Source of the DNA: Paenibacillus sp. Soil787
Lineage (GTDB): Bacteria; Bacillota; Bacilli; Paenibacillales; NBRC-103111
NCBI RefSeq assembly: GCF_001429545.1
Contig: NZ_LMSP01000012.1
Location: forward strand, 204,555 to 268,554
Length of the DNA stretch: 64,000 bases
Reading direction: 5' to 3'
Shown: piece by piece, positions 25,816-33,704 of the stretch
Numbering within the stretch: position 1 is the stretch's first letter
Layout of the letters: every line of letters starts with the position of its first letter
Made by a program: the position numbers and the translations under genes
Notes under the pieces: generated by a model
Seen by the model: only the letters and a program-made list of their open reading frames with translations
Told to the model about the DNA's origin: nothing
The model's database searches: none

Positions 25816-26502
25816 TTAAAATCGAGGTAAATTAGATAAATTGTTGCTAGGATCGCCATCCGGATAAGATCGGAGCGTTTTTTGACCTTCACGATTCTTT
25901 CCAGTGTTCACATCTTCAATCAATCCTGCTTCTGTCATGGCAATGGCATTTGCAATATCAACGATCCTACCGTCTTGGAATTGAACCGCACTGATGCCGC
26001 CATCTCCATAATGGACCGATTGAATAATCGCTTTGTTGGGGTCTATCGTGTGTGGACCTGCACCATACTGCGTTCCATCCCGCATAAAAGTGCCATATTG
26101 GGTTGGTTGACCATTCGCACCATAGCCGGTATATCCCCCTTGAAAGCCTACATTTCTCGCATCTGCATTGTTGATTCCTGTGTTTCGTTGACCATATTCG
26201 GCATTCATGTTGCCCGAAGAACCTGGAACTGGCATTCCACCTTGGGAAGATTGGGTTCCGCTGTTACGAGCTTGTGGAATAAATGACTGCTGCCCGCTTT
26301 GTCCCGCTTGCTGGTAAATCTGAGCATTTGGAATCGGTTGACCATTCCATGCATAATTCGCGTTGTGAGTAGGTTCGACCGCATTGCTATAATTTTGACT
26401 GGGTTCAAACTGTGTATTCGTCAACCCATACGGTTGATTCTGCATCATCGGTTGTTGCATCGGTTGTTGCATTGATTGTTGTCCACGTCGGCGTCGTGCC
26501 AT
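25816..26502 (-). CDS. Glutamine/asparagine/glycine-rich protein with DUF3892-like C-terminus
   Basis: A 228-residue soluble protein. The first 20 residues are basic (MARRRRGQQS) and run into QQPM repeats. The middle (about 35-145) is rich in Q, N, G, S and Y, a disordered low-complexity region. The last 75 residues resemble DUF3892: the IIQSVHYGDGGISAVQFQDG segment, an alanine/glutamate helix and the closing YPDGDPSNNLSNLP. DUF3892 function is unknown. The start ATG at 26502 has AAAGGAG about 9 bases upstream. The gene sits 84 bp after the ABC-2 permease gene and may be read from the same operon. Confidence 0.8.
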   Translation of the reverse strand: MARRRRGQQSMQQPMQQPMMQNQPYGLTNTQFEPSQNYSNAVEPTHNANYAWNGQPIPNAQIYQQAGQSGQQSFIPQARNSGTQSSQGGMPVPGSSGNMNAEYGQRNTGINNADARNVGFQGGYTGYGANGQPTQYGTFMRDGTQYGAGPHTIDPNKAIIQSVHYGDGGISAVQFQDGRIVDIANAIAMTEAGLIEDVNTGKNREGQKTLRSYPDGDPSNNLSNLPRF

Positions 26503-26586
26503 AGATATCAGCTCCTTTGTTAATTCTAAAGCGGCTTCCACCTATAGCATGCGTCACCTCTATGAAGCTTATCCCTTTTAACCCAA

Positions 26587-27432
26587 TTAACGCCGAAGCC
26601 CCATCATATTGCCAGAGGCATATCTCCGGAGTCCTGTGTAAAACAAATAAATGCCGCCAAAACAAAGCAGGCTTGTTACAGCTATGGCACCTGATATATA
26701 AGGAATGTCAACCTGACGTAACAACCCAATTGGTAAGTAACTTATGAATCCCGCCGGTAAAACTGTAAAAAGCACGATTTTACCCATCCCCCGAAATATG
26801 CTCGTTGGATATGTGGTGAATGTTAGAAGCCCATTATAAAGCTGAAAACTCAGTCCATCTGCACTTCCTAACCAGAATGCAAGGCAGTTCACAATAACCG
26901 TGAAAAATAAGAAAATCAGCGTCGATAACAGCATCGCTAGACCAAATTTAATAAAGCCTATCATCGATTTATCTCCAAATGAAACGTAAATTAAAAGTGC
27001 GAATAAGACGTCCCCAATTGCACTTACCGACATGCGGCTGATGAGAACATGAAGCAGAACTGGCTTAGGTTGTGTTAAATAAATATCAAGCTGTCCAGTT
27101 GAAATCAGATTCGAAATTCGCATGGCATTACCGAAAAACGTTGCCATAACGCCAAAGCCGCCAGCTGCTACAGCCCATAGCATCATCACATCCTGCAGTT
27201 CCCATCCGTTCAATACTTGAAATCGGCCAAAATAAAGTCCCCAGAACACGATCCAAACCACATTATTGATAATCATCATACCTGCCGTGAGAAAGAAGCT
27301 CATCCGAAACTCCATAGCGCCAGCAAGATTAAGTTTCCAACATTGCCAGACGAAACGTAGTAAACGCCCGAATTTACCTGGCTGATTAAATTCACTAATG
27401 GGTGTCAATTTGCGGCTATCCACCATTAACAT
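26587..27432 (-). CDS. ABC-2-type transporter permease (second)
   Basis: A 281-residue membrane protein with six predicted helices and a 35-residue soluble N-terminus. Segments such as WIVFWGLYFGRF, QLDIYLTQPKP and the terminal helix before GLRRYASGN resemble ABC-2/DUF990 permeases. It overlaps the preceding permease gene by 17 bp. With that gene and the ATPase at 28194 it forms an export-type ABC complex. The substrate is unknown, but the riboswitch leader upstream may indicate it. Confidence 0.85.
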   Translation of the reverse strand: MLMVDSRKLTPISEFNQPGKFGRLLRFVWQCWKLNLAGAMEFRMSFFLTAGMMIINNVVWIVFWGLYFGRFQVLNGWELQDVMMLWAVAAGGFGVMATFFGNAMRISNLISTGQLDIYLTQPKPVLLHVLISRMSVSAIGDVLFALLIYVSFGDKSMIGFIKFGLAMLLSTLIFLFFTVIVNCLAFWLGSADGLSFQLYNGLLTFTTYPTSIFRGMGKIVLFTVLPAGFISYLPIGLLRQVDIPYISGAIAVTSLLCFGGIYLFYTGLRRYASGNMMGLRR

Positions 27433-28219
27433 TGAGCTTTTTCACTCCTTTTCTATAGACCAATAAGACAACTATGCCAATGATAATAACCCATATTAGC
27501 TGTGTGCTGAGCATTCGTGGCAATTGAACGGCATCGAAGGTCACTGTTGACTTGGCCGGGATGTAGACAATGGCTTGGAACGGCAGCCAACGACCTACCT
27601 GCTGCAGCATATCGGGAAATAATTCCAGAGGCATCAGCATGCCGCCAATTGTAAATAAAAATTTATTGTAGACGAATTCCAGTCCGCGTGTCTCCTCCAC
27701 CCAAAAGGAGCTTAGCGCTAAAACCATATTTAACATGAAATTAACCGTGAAACCGCACAAGGCCATAATTGGCAACCATAGTAACCCATAACCAAAATCT
27801 GGCGGACCCATAATTAGTAATCCTAATAAACCGCCAAGCGCCGCGTTAACAAGAAAACGAATCGAGGCTTCACTCATATATTCGACATAATGAAAGGCGA
27901 CAAAGTTGACTGGCCGCACAAATTTGAACACGATATCCCCGCTCTTTACTTCTTCCTCTACACGTGTGCAGAGACTTGGACAGGCGAGGATCATCGATTC
28001 CGTTATAACGAGATACCACATGATCTGCTTGAAGCTGAAGCCTGCTATACGCTCCGTTCCCTCGCCACGAAACGTTGTCTGCCAGAGTTGAAGAAAAATA
28101 TAAAGAATCAGCAGCAGAAACAACGAGCGGATCAGAAAATCGGCCACATAAGCAAGTTGATTGCGAAGTGTGATTTTGCCGATAAAGGCATATTTAACCG
28201 ATTTTCTCCAGGTGTTCAT
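27416..28219 (-). CDS. ABC-2-type transporter permease (first)
   Basis: A 267-residue membrane protein with six predicted helices. Motifs such as LYIFLQLWQTTF, SGDIVFKFVRPVNF and LPFQAIVYIPA are typical of DUF990/ABC-2 permeases, which usually come in pairs with one ATPase as here. The start ATG at 28219 has GGAG upstream and overlaps the end of the ATPase gene by 26 bp, which implies coupled translation. Confidence 0.86.
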   Translation of the reverse strand: MNTWRKSVKYAFIGKITLRNQLAYVADFLIRSLFLLLILYIFLQLWQTTFRGEGTERIAGFSFKQIMWYLVITESMILACPSLCTRVEEEVKSGDIVFKFVRPVNFVAFHYVEYMSEASIRFLVNAALGGLLGLLIMGPPDFGYGLLWLPIMALCGFTVNFMLNMVLALSSFWVEETRGLEFVYNKFLFTIGGMLMPLELFPDMLQQVGRWLPFQAIVYIPAKSTVTFDAVQLPRMLSTQLIWVIIIGIVVLLVYRKGVKKLNVNGG

Positions 28220-29213
28220 GTCCTTTCTCCTCCTTACCGAAGTTCCCGTACATACGTGTGATGATGTCCTCCATTGGTGGATCTTCGACGGTAACGTCAA
28301 TGATTCGGTGCTCAGCCATGATCTGAGACAGCGCTGCTTCGATCGTCGTTTGACCCATATCAACAGAGAGCGAAATTCTGACCCCATTTCGTTCGAGTAC
28401 CTTCACCCCGACAATTTCTATGGCATCCGGATCATCTTCCAGGACAAGACGGACTGTTTTCTGTGTCAAAAACCGCAGCTTCATAACCTCGACACGGTCA
28501 TCGAAGACAATCCGCCCATGATTGATAACAATTGCCCGGTCACATAGCCGCTCAATATCACCAGCATCATGTGACGTAAGAAATACAGTTGTTCCTTCTT
28601 CACGTTTTAACTCTAAAATAAGCTCACGTATTCGCTGTTTAACGACTACGTCCAGCCCAATCGTAGGTTCATCAAGGAACAGCACCTGCGGGCGGTGCAT
28701 CAAGGAAGCTGCGATCTCACAGCGCATCCGTTCGCCTAGTGAAAGCTTCCTCACTGCCGTATGCAAATAGGGTCCAAGTTCAAATCTCTCGATGAGATCA
28801 TCTCGCCGGCGTATATACTCACTGCGCCTTAGCTCGTAAATACGGCTCATTAACTCGAAGGTATCGATTGGAGGCAAGTGATACCACAACTGCGACTTTT
28901 GCCCGAAGACAGAGCCTATTCGATAACTCAGTTTTGTACGCTCCTTCCATGGACAGCAGCCTAGAACTTCTGCTTGACCTGTTGTAGGATGAAGGATGCC
29001 TGTCAGCATCTTAATCGTCGTGGACTTCCCAGCACCGTTTGGTCCAAGAAAGGCAAGCGTTTCCCCCTGATCCACGGAGAACGTTATACCCTCTACAGCT
29101 GATTTGTCTTCATACTCCGGCTTTAACAGTGCCTTAACACTCGCCATAAAACCTTCTTCTTTTTTCTTGAGTCGAAAGGATTTCCCCAATTGCTCCACAC
29201 GGATCGATGCCAT
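28194..29213 (-). CDS. ABC-2 exporter ATP-binding protein behind a ykkC-class leader
   Basis: A 339-residue ATPase with Walker A GPNGAGKST, a variant signature LSLGERMR, Walker B VLFLDEPTIGLD and switch region LTSHDAGDIE. The C-terminal extension (about 245-335) is common in drug/natamycin-type ABC-2 ATPases. It is the first gene of the operon, with start ATG at 29213 after GGAGGG. The 190-bp leader contains a riboswitch-like aptamer and a terminator, so expression is probably controlled by transcription attenuation. Confidence 0.9.
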   Translation of the reverse strand: MASIRVEQLGKSFRLKKKEEGFMASVKALLKPEYEDKSAVEGITFSVDQGETLAFLGPNGAGKSTTIKMLTGILHPTTGQAEVLGCCPWKERTKLSYRIGSVFGQKSQLWYHLPPIDTFELMSRIYELRRSEYIRRRDDLIERFELGPYLHTAVRKLSLGERMRCEIAASLMHRPQVLFLDEPTIGLDVVVKQRIRELILELKREEGTTVFLTSHDAGDIERLCDRAIVINHGRIVFDDRVEVMKLRFLTQKTVRLVLEDDPDAIEIVGVKVLERNGVRISLSVDMGQTTIEAALSQIMAEHRIIDVTVEDPPMEDIITRMYGNFGKEEKGHEHLEKIG

Positions 29214-29245
29214 CACTGTACCCTCCACTTTTTATTACGGTAAAG

Positions 29246-29300
29246 CAAAAAAGACCTCGGTCCGTTTCGCCTAAACAGGCGGAACTTTCCGAAGGTCTTT
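29246..29300 (-). terminator. Riboswitch-controlled terminator in ABC exporter leader
   Basis: Minus strand: AAAGACCTTCGG pairs with CCGAGGTCTTT around an inner CGCCTGTTTAGGCG hairpin and ends in TTTTTTGC. Its 5' arm overlaps the 3' conserved GGGATAAAAG part of the aptamer, as expected for a switch. Confidence 0.85.
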
Positions 29301-29390
29301 TATCCCTTACGGTGTAACACGTTATGTAACCGTGTCGGCTTCGCTCGGTTCGCCACCTTTGTAGGTTCGGATCCCTAGAAGCCCTTCCGT
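29296..29390 (-). promoter_or_regulatory. ykkC-class riboswitch aptamer (guanidine-I or related ykkC subtype)
   Basis: Minus strand: stem P1 is GGCTTC (29378-29383) with GAAGCC (29337-29342). It encloses TAGGGATCCG, a small hairpin AACC/GGT, and AACCGAGC, matching the ykkC order CUAGGG.UCCG...CCGAG. A second hairpin ACACG/CGTGT and the conserved GGGATAAAAG follow. This layout is that of the ykkC family, whose subtypes bind guanidine, ppGpp, PRPP or nucleoside diphosphates. The ligand cannot be fixed by eye. Confidence 0.72.
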
Positions 29391-29401
29391 TTATTTTCCA
29401 C

Positions 29402-29431
29402 ATATTAACACATGATGTCATGTACAGACAA
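29402..29431 (-). promoter_or_regulatory. Sigma-A-like promoter of the riboswitch operon
   Basis: Minus strand: TTGTCT (29426-29431), 18-bp spacer, TAATAT (29402-29407), about 15 bp before the aptamer begins. Confidence 0.6.
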
Positions 29432-29457
29432 TACTTTTTTTGCAACCCTTCCAAGCC

Positions 29458-29491
29458 TAAAAAGCCTGTTGCTAGTGCACAGACTTTTTAC
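29458..29491 (-). terminator. Probable terminator after the Gln-rich gene
   Basis: Minus strand: an AAAAAGTCTGT/ACAGGCTTTTT stem with one mismatch, ending in T residues, about 20 bp after the stop at 29511. Confidence 0.6.
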
Positions 29492-29510
29492 GCTACACTC
29501 TGACGTTGTG

Positions 29511-29807
29511 TTATTGGGATTGATGAGATTGCGAAGAGTGTGTTTGTTGTTGTTGGGATTGCTTCGAATCTTGTGTCGTTTGTAATTCTTGTTTCAAATC
29601 TTCCGTCTTTTGCTGGGCCTGCTGAATTTGTCCCTGAAGATCTTGCAGCTGTTGCTCTGCTTCGGTCAGTGCAGCTTCAGTCGCCTGTGAATAAATCTCC
29701 TGAGCAACTTGCAGCGTTTGTTCAGCAGCTTGCTCAGCCTTTTGGGCAGCTTCTTTTATTTGCTCAAAGCCTTGTTGATTTTGTTGCGGCGTTTGTTCTT
29801 GTTGCAT
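29511..29807 (-). CDS. Glutamine-rich coiled-coil protein of unknown function
   Basis: A 98-residue, very hydrophilic protein, mostly Q, E, K and A. Residues about 15-78 form one long predicted helix/coiled coil (AAQKAEQAAEQTLQVAQEIY and similar). The tail is a Q/S/H stretch. There are no cysteines, signal or membrane segments. Such proteins are common in Paenibacillus-type genomes, and late-embryogenesis/stress or spore-associated roles have been suggested for similar compositions, but I do not assign one. The start ATG at 29807 follows GGGGGT. Confidence 0.7.
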   Translation of the reverse strand: MQQEQTPQQNQQGFEQIKEAAQKAEQAAEQTLQVAQEIYSQATEAALTEAEQQLQDLQGQIQQAQQKTEDLKQELQTTQDSKQSQQQQTHSSQSHQSQ

Positions 29808-29871
29808 AGAGATACCCCCAGCTGAATTTTTCATACCTGATTAATTTTAGTAAATGTTCCTTTTTTTATTC

Positions 29872-30747
29872 CTATTGAATATACTCGCCTCTCATTGTCA
29901 AAATATCAGACAGTACAGGAGTCGGAATAATAAACTCTACAACGCCCATATAACCGGGTGAAACCTCGTATTTTTGGAAAGAGATAACGAGTTGACCATT
30001 CGTATTGATGTAGAAGTTTTGATCCTTCGTAATGGTTTTGAAGTAAAAGTTCACCTTATTAGGCACACCCTCAACCCAATAAGTCTTCTGGGGGTCCCCC
30101 TTCATCTGCTCCTTCATTTGCTCCTTAATATTTTCACTAATAACATGGATATATTCATCATTTTTAAACAAACTTGGCAAAGTGATGAGCAATTGTTTCT
30201 TCTTGTCGATTGTGTCGTATTTGAATGTTGTTGAGGAGGATCCAACCGTATTTACATAGTATCTTCCTACTGAAAGGATGTGATCGTTATCGGTTTTAAT
30301 CACATAACCGCTTACTACACCTACATGACCACCGCCATTTTGCTTCAAACTTTCCATCTCATTGATGAAATCTGTATATAACTTCTTACCTTCTTCCTGA
30401 TATTTGTTATTCAGGGTATCTTCCAAGGTTTTATTATCCAAATTTGTGATTACAGGCACTTCTAGATTAGCTTTATAGGTTTCCTCATTGTACTTATATT
30501 CTCTAAAAGTTAGCACCTTAACGAGATCACCAACGATAGGCACCTCAGACAAAGCATGGGCCAAAGTAGGACTAGTATTGATACCTGTGACAAACAAGAT
30601 AGCCGCTGCTGCAACTGCAAATCCCCATTTAACATTGTTTTTCTTTTTCTTATTTTGCTTAATGGCTTGGTTTACGATAAAATCAAGTTCTTTTGGAATC
30701 GGAATATCCATATAATGTTGTTTCATTTGTTCTAGTTTCTCATTCAT
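29872..30747 (-). CDS. rsiV: Anti-sigma factor, RsiV-like (DUF3298)
   Basis: A 291-residue single-pass membrane protein. The cytoplasmic N-terminus (1-40) would hold the sigma factor. One helix follows at about 41-60 (WGFAVAAAAILFVTG) and then a signal-peptidase-like site LAHA. The extracellular part ends in the DUF3298 fold (FYINTNGQLVISFQKYEVS, then VVEFIIP). RsiV of Bacillus binds lysozyme and is then cleaved, freeing SigV. The start ATG lies 1 bp past the sigma gene's stop region with GAGGAGG upstream. Confidence 0.87.
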   Translation of the reverse strand: MNEKLEQMKQHYMDIPIPKELDFIVNQAIKQNKKKKNNVKWGFAVAAAAILFVTGINTSPTLAHALSEVPIVGDLVKVLTFREYKYNEETYKANLEVPVITNLDNKTLEDTLNNKYQEEGKKLYTDFINEMESLKQNGGGHVGVVSGYVIKTDNDHILSVGRYYVNTVGSSSTTFKYDTIDKKKQLLITLPSLFKNDEYIHVISENIKEQMKEQMKGDPQKTYWVEGVPNKVNFYFKTITKDQNFYINTNGQLVISFQKYEVSPGYMGVVEFIIPTPVLSDILTMRGEYIQ

Positions 30748-30748
30748 T

Positions 30749-31258
30749 TTAGTTGACCTCCTCTAACTTATCGTCGACCATTTTAATCCGGAGTAATCGG
30801 AGGGCTTGATACAATCGCGTTTTTATCGTACTGCTGTTTTCTTGTAAAACCTCGGCGATTTCATCAATCTTCAAATCCTCGAAAAATCGTAGTACGATCA
30901 CACTTCGATAGATTGTCGGCAAATCATCCAGGGCCCTTTCCAAATCAATATTGGAATAGGTATCTTCACTGCCTTGCGCATACGATTCCATCGTGATTTC
31001 ATCAACGACTTGCATTTTCTTATGTTTCCTTAAGAAATCCAATGAAGTATTTACAACAATTCTGTAAAACCAGCTCTTCATAGATGCGGTGTCTTTCAGT
31101 GAGCCTGCCGAGGCAAAAGCCTTATGTATGGCGTCTTGAACGACATCAAGGGCATCATCCGAATTTTTCACGTAACTGTAAGCTAATCGATATACATTTT
31201 CTTTATGTTCCGTAATACATGCAATAAGCAACTTTTCTAACTTTCCATTCATCGTCAT
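30749..31258 (-). CDS. sigV: ECF RNA polymerase sigma factor, SigV-like
   Basis: A 169-residue ECF sigma factor. Region 2 (about 12-85) has YRLAYSYVKNSDDALDVVQD and the -10-recognising WFYRIVVNTSLDFLRKHKK. Region 4 (about 108-160) has LPTIYRSVIVLRFFEDLKID, then IAEVL and TIKTRLYQALRLLR. It is followed at once by an RsiV-like anti-sigma gene. In Bacillus this pair responds to lysozyme and controls wall modification. A CCAAAC-N17-CGTC sequence 60-90 bp upstream could be its own autoregulated promoter. Confidence 0.9.
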   Translation of the reverse strand: MTMNGKLEKLLIACITEHKENVYRLAYSYVKNSDDALDVVQDAIHKAFASAGSLKDTASMKSWFYRIVVNTSLDFLRKHKKMQVVDEITMESYAQGSEDTYSNIDLERALDDLPTIYRSVIVLRFFEDLKIDEIAEVLQENSSTIKTRLYQALRLLRIKMVDDKLEEVN

Positions 31259-31317
31259 GAGATTAAAAGACGCTCCTTTTTCTACGCGCGTATAAGAATT
31301 GGCCTTGTATATGCTAG

Positions 31318-31344
31318 GACGTCCGAGTACGTAAGATAGTTTGG
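31318..31344 (-). promoter_or_regulatory. Candidate ECF-type promoter for sigV
   Basis: Minus strand: CCAAAC (31339-31344), 17 bp, CGTC (31318-31321). This fits the AAC...CGTC pattern used by Bacillus ECF sigma factors and would allow autoregulation. Confidence 0.42.
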
Positions 31345-31457
31345 TACACTACATAATATCACAGAGTCATATGCTTCAAATCGACCTTCTTCTACCAATT
31401 TTCCTTCCCCACTGCTATACTAACAGCAAGAGAAAGCTAATGAGGTGACATTTACCA

Positions 31458-32540
31458 ATGAATATCATTAAAGTCAAAGATCGCCTTGAATTAGAAAAAA
31501 GAATCCCTACTATGCCGTGGTATATTGAAAAGTTTATCAATTATAAGCTGCCAGACCTCTCTCCGTCCTCCTTACTTGAGTATGTGCGTGATTACGAAAT
31601 CTTTCTATCCTGGCTGTTGGCCGAAGGATTAAGCGCTGCTCCCTCTATGAACCAAGTTCCTCTGGAGGATTTGGAGAAATTACATATGGATAGCGTTGAC
31701 AACTTTCGCATGTTCCTAGCAACTCGTAAAGTTCAGGCTAATGTGAAAACCACGATTAACCGTAAGCTTTCCGCTTTGCGCTCCTTATTCCATTATTTAA
31801 GCCAAATTGCCGAGGACGATCATTTCTACCCGCTTCTGAAGCGGAATGTGATGGCCAAAGTGGAAATCAAACGCTCGCATAGGCCCAAGGACAGTGCCGC
31901 TAAGCTCGAGGGCAAGCTGCTTCAAGAAGAGGAGATTGTAGAATTTATTGCGTATGTACAGCATGGCTATGAGCACGATGTTGCAACCAATAAGCAAGCA
32001 CTCTACTCCTATGAGTTAAACAAAATAAGAGATACTTGCATCGTTACACTCATACTAAATTCAGGGCTACGTGTATCTGAAGTATTCAATTTGAACGTCG
32101 ATGATATTGACCTTAAGAAGAAGCTTACATATGTATATCGTAAAGGTAAAAATGATGACACGTTCAAAACTCCCGTATACTTCCGTCATGAAGCTATTCA
32201 AGCTCTAACGGACTATATCACCATCCGCTCAACCCGTTATAAGCCGCTTAAAAAGGAAAAAGCCCTCTTCCTTGCCATTGCAAATGGCAAAAAAGAGGGC
32301 GAACGTATGACGAAACGGGCTATCCAAGAACTCGTTATCAAGTACGCTAAGCGCTTCGGCAAGCCCTATCTGTCTGTTCATAAGCTGCGGCACTCGTTCG
32401 CCACCGATTATTACTTACAGAATGACTTGTACAAAACACAAGAGCAGCTCGGCCATGCCTCCCCTGAAACAACGCAAATCTATGCGCATCTCACGGATAA
32501 AACAATGTCCGAAGCGATTGATAAACGGCTGGAATCCTGA
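31458..32540 (+). CDS. xerS: Tyrosine recombinase XerS
   Basis: A 360-residue recombinase with the long N-terminal part typical of XerS (MPWYIEKFINYKLPDLSPSS). Catalytic segments are SGLRVSEVFNL, the lysine strand YRKGKNDDTFKTPV, HKLRHSFATDYY, and GHASPETTQIYAHL with the nucleophilic tyrosine. XerS resolves chromosome dimers alone at difSL sites in streptococci and relatives and occurs in some Paenibacillaceae. No clear difSL-like site is seen beside the gene. The start ATG at 31458 follows GAGGTGA. The terminator overlaps its stop codon. Confidence 0.92.
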   Translation: MNIIKVKDRLELEKRIPTMPWYIEKFINYKLPDLSPSSLLEYVRDYEIFLSWLLAEGLSAAPSMNQVPLEDLEKLHMDSVDNFRMFLATRKVQANVKTTINRKLSALRSLFHYLSQIAEDDHFYPLLKRNVMAKVEIKRSHRPKDSAAKLEGKLLQEEEIVEFIAYVQHGYEHDVATNKQALYSYELNKIRDTCIVTLILNSGLRVSEVFNLNVDDIDLKKKLTYVYRKGKNDDTFKTPVYFRHEAIQALTDYITIRSTRYKPLKKEKALFLAIANGKKEGERMTKRAIQELVIKYAKRFGKPYLSVHKLRHSFATDYYLQNDLYKTQEQLGHASPETTQIYAHLTDKTMSEAIDKRLES

Positions 32541-32560
32541 AGATTACTTCAGGATTTTTT
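32533..32560. terminator. Terminator overlapping the ends of two convergent genes
   Basis: A perfect 10-bp stem AATCCTGAAG/CTTCAGGATT with loop ATTA is followed by TTTT on the plus strand. It contains the xerS stop codon (plus) and the aldo/keto reductase stop codon (minus, in the loop). Confidence 0.85.
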
Positions 32561-33533
32561 CTATTTTAGCCAATTCTTCTGGCGTGAATGCTAAGTTTTT
32601 AAGAGCAGCTACGTTCTCCTCAATTTGGGACACACGACTTGCACCAATCAACGCAGACGTTACTCGCTCGCCGCGGAGAACCCAAGCTAGCGACATTTGC
32701 GCTAAGCTTTGGCCACGACTGCTCGCTATCTCATTCAGTTGATTAATTTGAGCAAGTTTTTCTTCCGTAATATCTTTCGTATTCAGAAATTGACTCTTCC
32801 CACCCGCGCGAGAATCACTTGGCACTCCACTCACGTACTTGTTCGTCAACAAGCCTTGTGCAAGCGGACAGAACGCGATGCTGCCTACGCCAGACTCATC
32901 CAGCACATCCTGCAGGCCATTCTCAATCCAACGATTCAACATGCTATAGGAAGGCTGATGAATCAACAGCGGTGTTCCCAGACCTTTCAGAATGGATACG
33001 GCTTCTTTCGTTTGCTCTGCCGTGTAATTGGAAAGTCCTATGTACAACGCTTTACCTTGACGAACAATTAAATCCAGGGCAGCCATTGTCTCTTCAAAAG
33101 GCGTATTCGGATCCGGTCTGTGTGAATAGAAAATATCCACGTATTCCAGTCCCATCCTTTTCAAACTTTGATCCAAGCTGGATACGAGATATTTCTTGGA
33201 ACCCCAATCCCCATAAGGACCTTCCCACATGTGGTAACCCGCTTTAGTTGAGATGATCAATTCATCACGATATGCGGCCAAGTCGCTTTTCAACACCTTA
33301 CCGAACATTTCCTCAGCTGACCCTGGTGGCGGTCCGTAGTTATTAGCCAAATCAAAATGAGTAATCCCTAAGTCAAAAGAACGAAGCAGCATAGCCCTTC
33401 CATTCTCATGAAGATCTAATCCACCGAAATTGTGCCACAAACCTAATGAAATGGCCGGGAGCTTAAGTCCCGATTTGCCTGAACGATTATATTTCATTTC
33501 TGCATAACGCGTTGAGCTTGCTTGATAGACCAT
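32544..33533 (-). CDS. Aldo/keto reductase (YghZ / L-glyceraldehyde-3-phosphate reductase type)
   Basis: A 329-residue NADPH-dependent reductase fold. Catalytic tetrad residues are in place: Asp and Tyr in FDLANNYGPPPGSAEE, Lys in IISTKAGYHMW, and His in DIFYSHRPDP. The C-terminal cofactor loop ends ALIGASRVSQIEEN. The GPPPGSAEE and MWEGPYGDWGS segments are hallmarks of the YghZ branch, which reduces short aldehydes such as methylglyoxal. The start ATG at 33533 follows AAGGAGG. It converges on xerS. Confidence 0.9.
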   Translation of the reverse strand: MVYQASSTRYAEMKYNRSGKSGLKLPAISLGLWHNFGGLDLHENGRAMLLRSFDLGITHFDLANNYGPPPGSAEEMFGKVLKSDLAAYRDELIISTKAGYHMWEGPYGDWGSKKYLVSSLDQSLKRMGLEYVDIFYSHRPDPNTPFEETMAALDLIVRQGKALYIGLSNYTAEQTKEAVSILKGLGTPLLIHQPSYSMLNRWIENGLQDVLDESGVGSIAFCPLAQGLLTNKYVSGVPSDSRAGGKSQFLNTKDITEEKLAQINQLNEIASSRGQSLAQMSLAWVLRGERVTSALIGASRVSQIEENVAALKNLAFTPEELAKIEKILK

Positions 33534-33704
33534 GTTTGTCCTCCTTAGAGTTTTCGTAGAAAACTTTCTTCGTAAGCATCCACTTATGTTTTCATATTCT
33601 CAAATACTAGTATAGGTTAACCGAGGCAACAAGAAAAGAACTGAAAAAAACGTGTCTTACTTACCTCAAGGTTAGTGATGCATTTATTGCAATGACATTT
33701 CAAG

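Noticed and set aside
31345-31457. difSL recombination site upstream of xerS
   Set aside because: difSL often lies beside xerS in streptococci, but no 28-31 bp inverted-repeat core is visible here.
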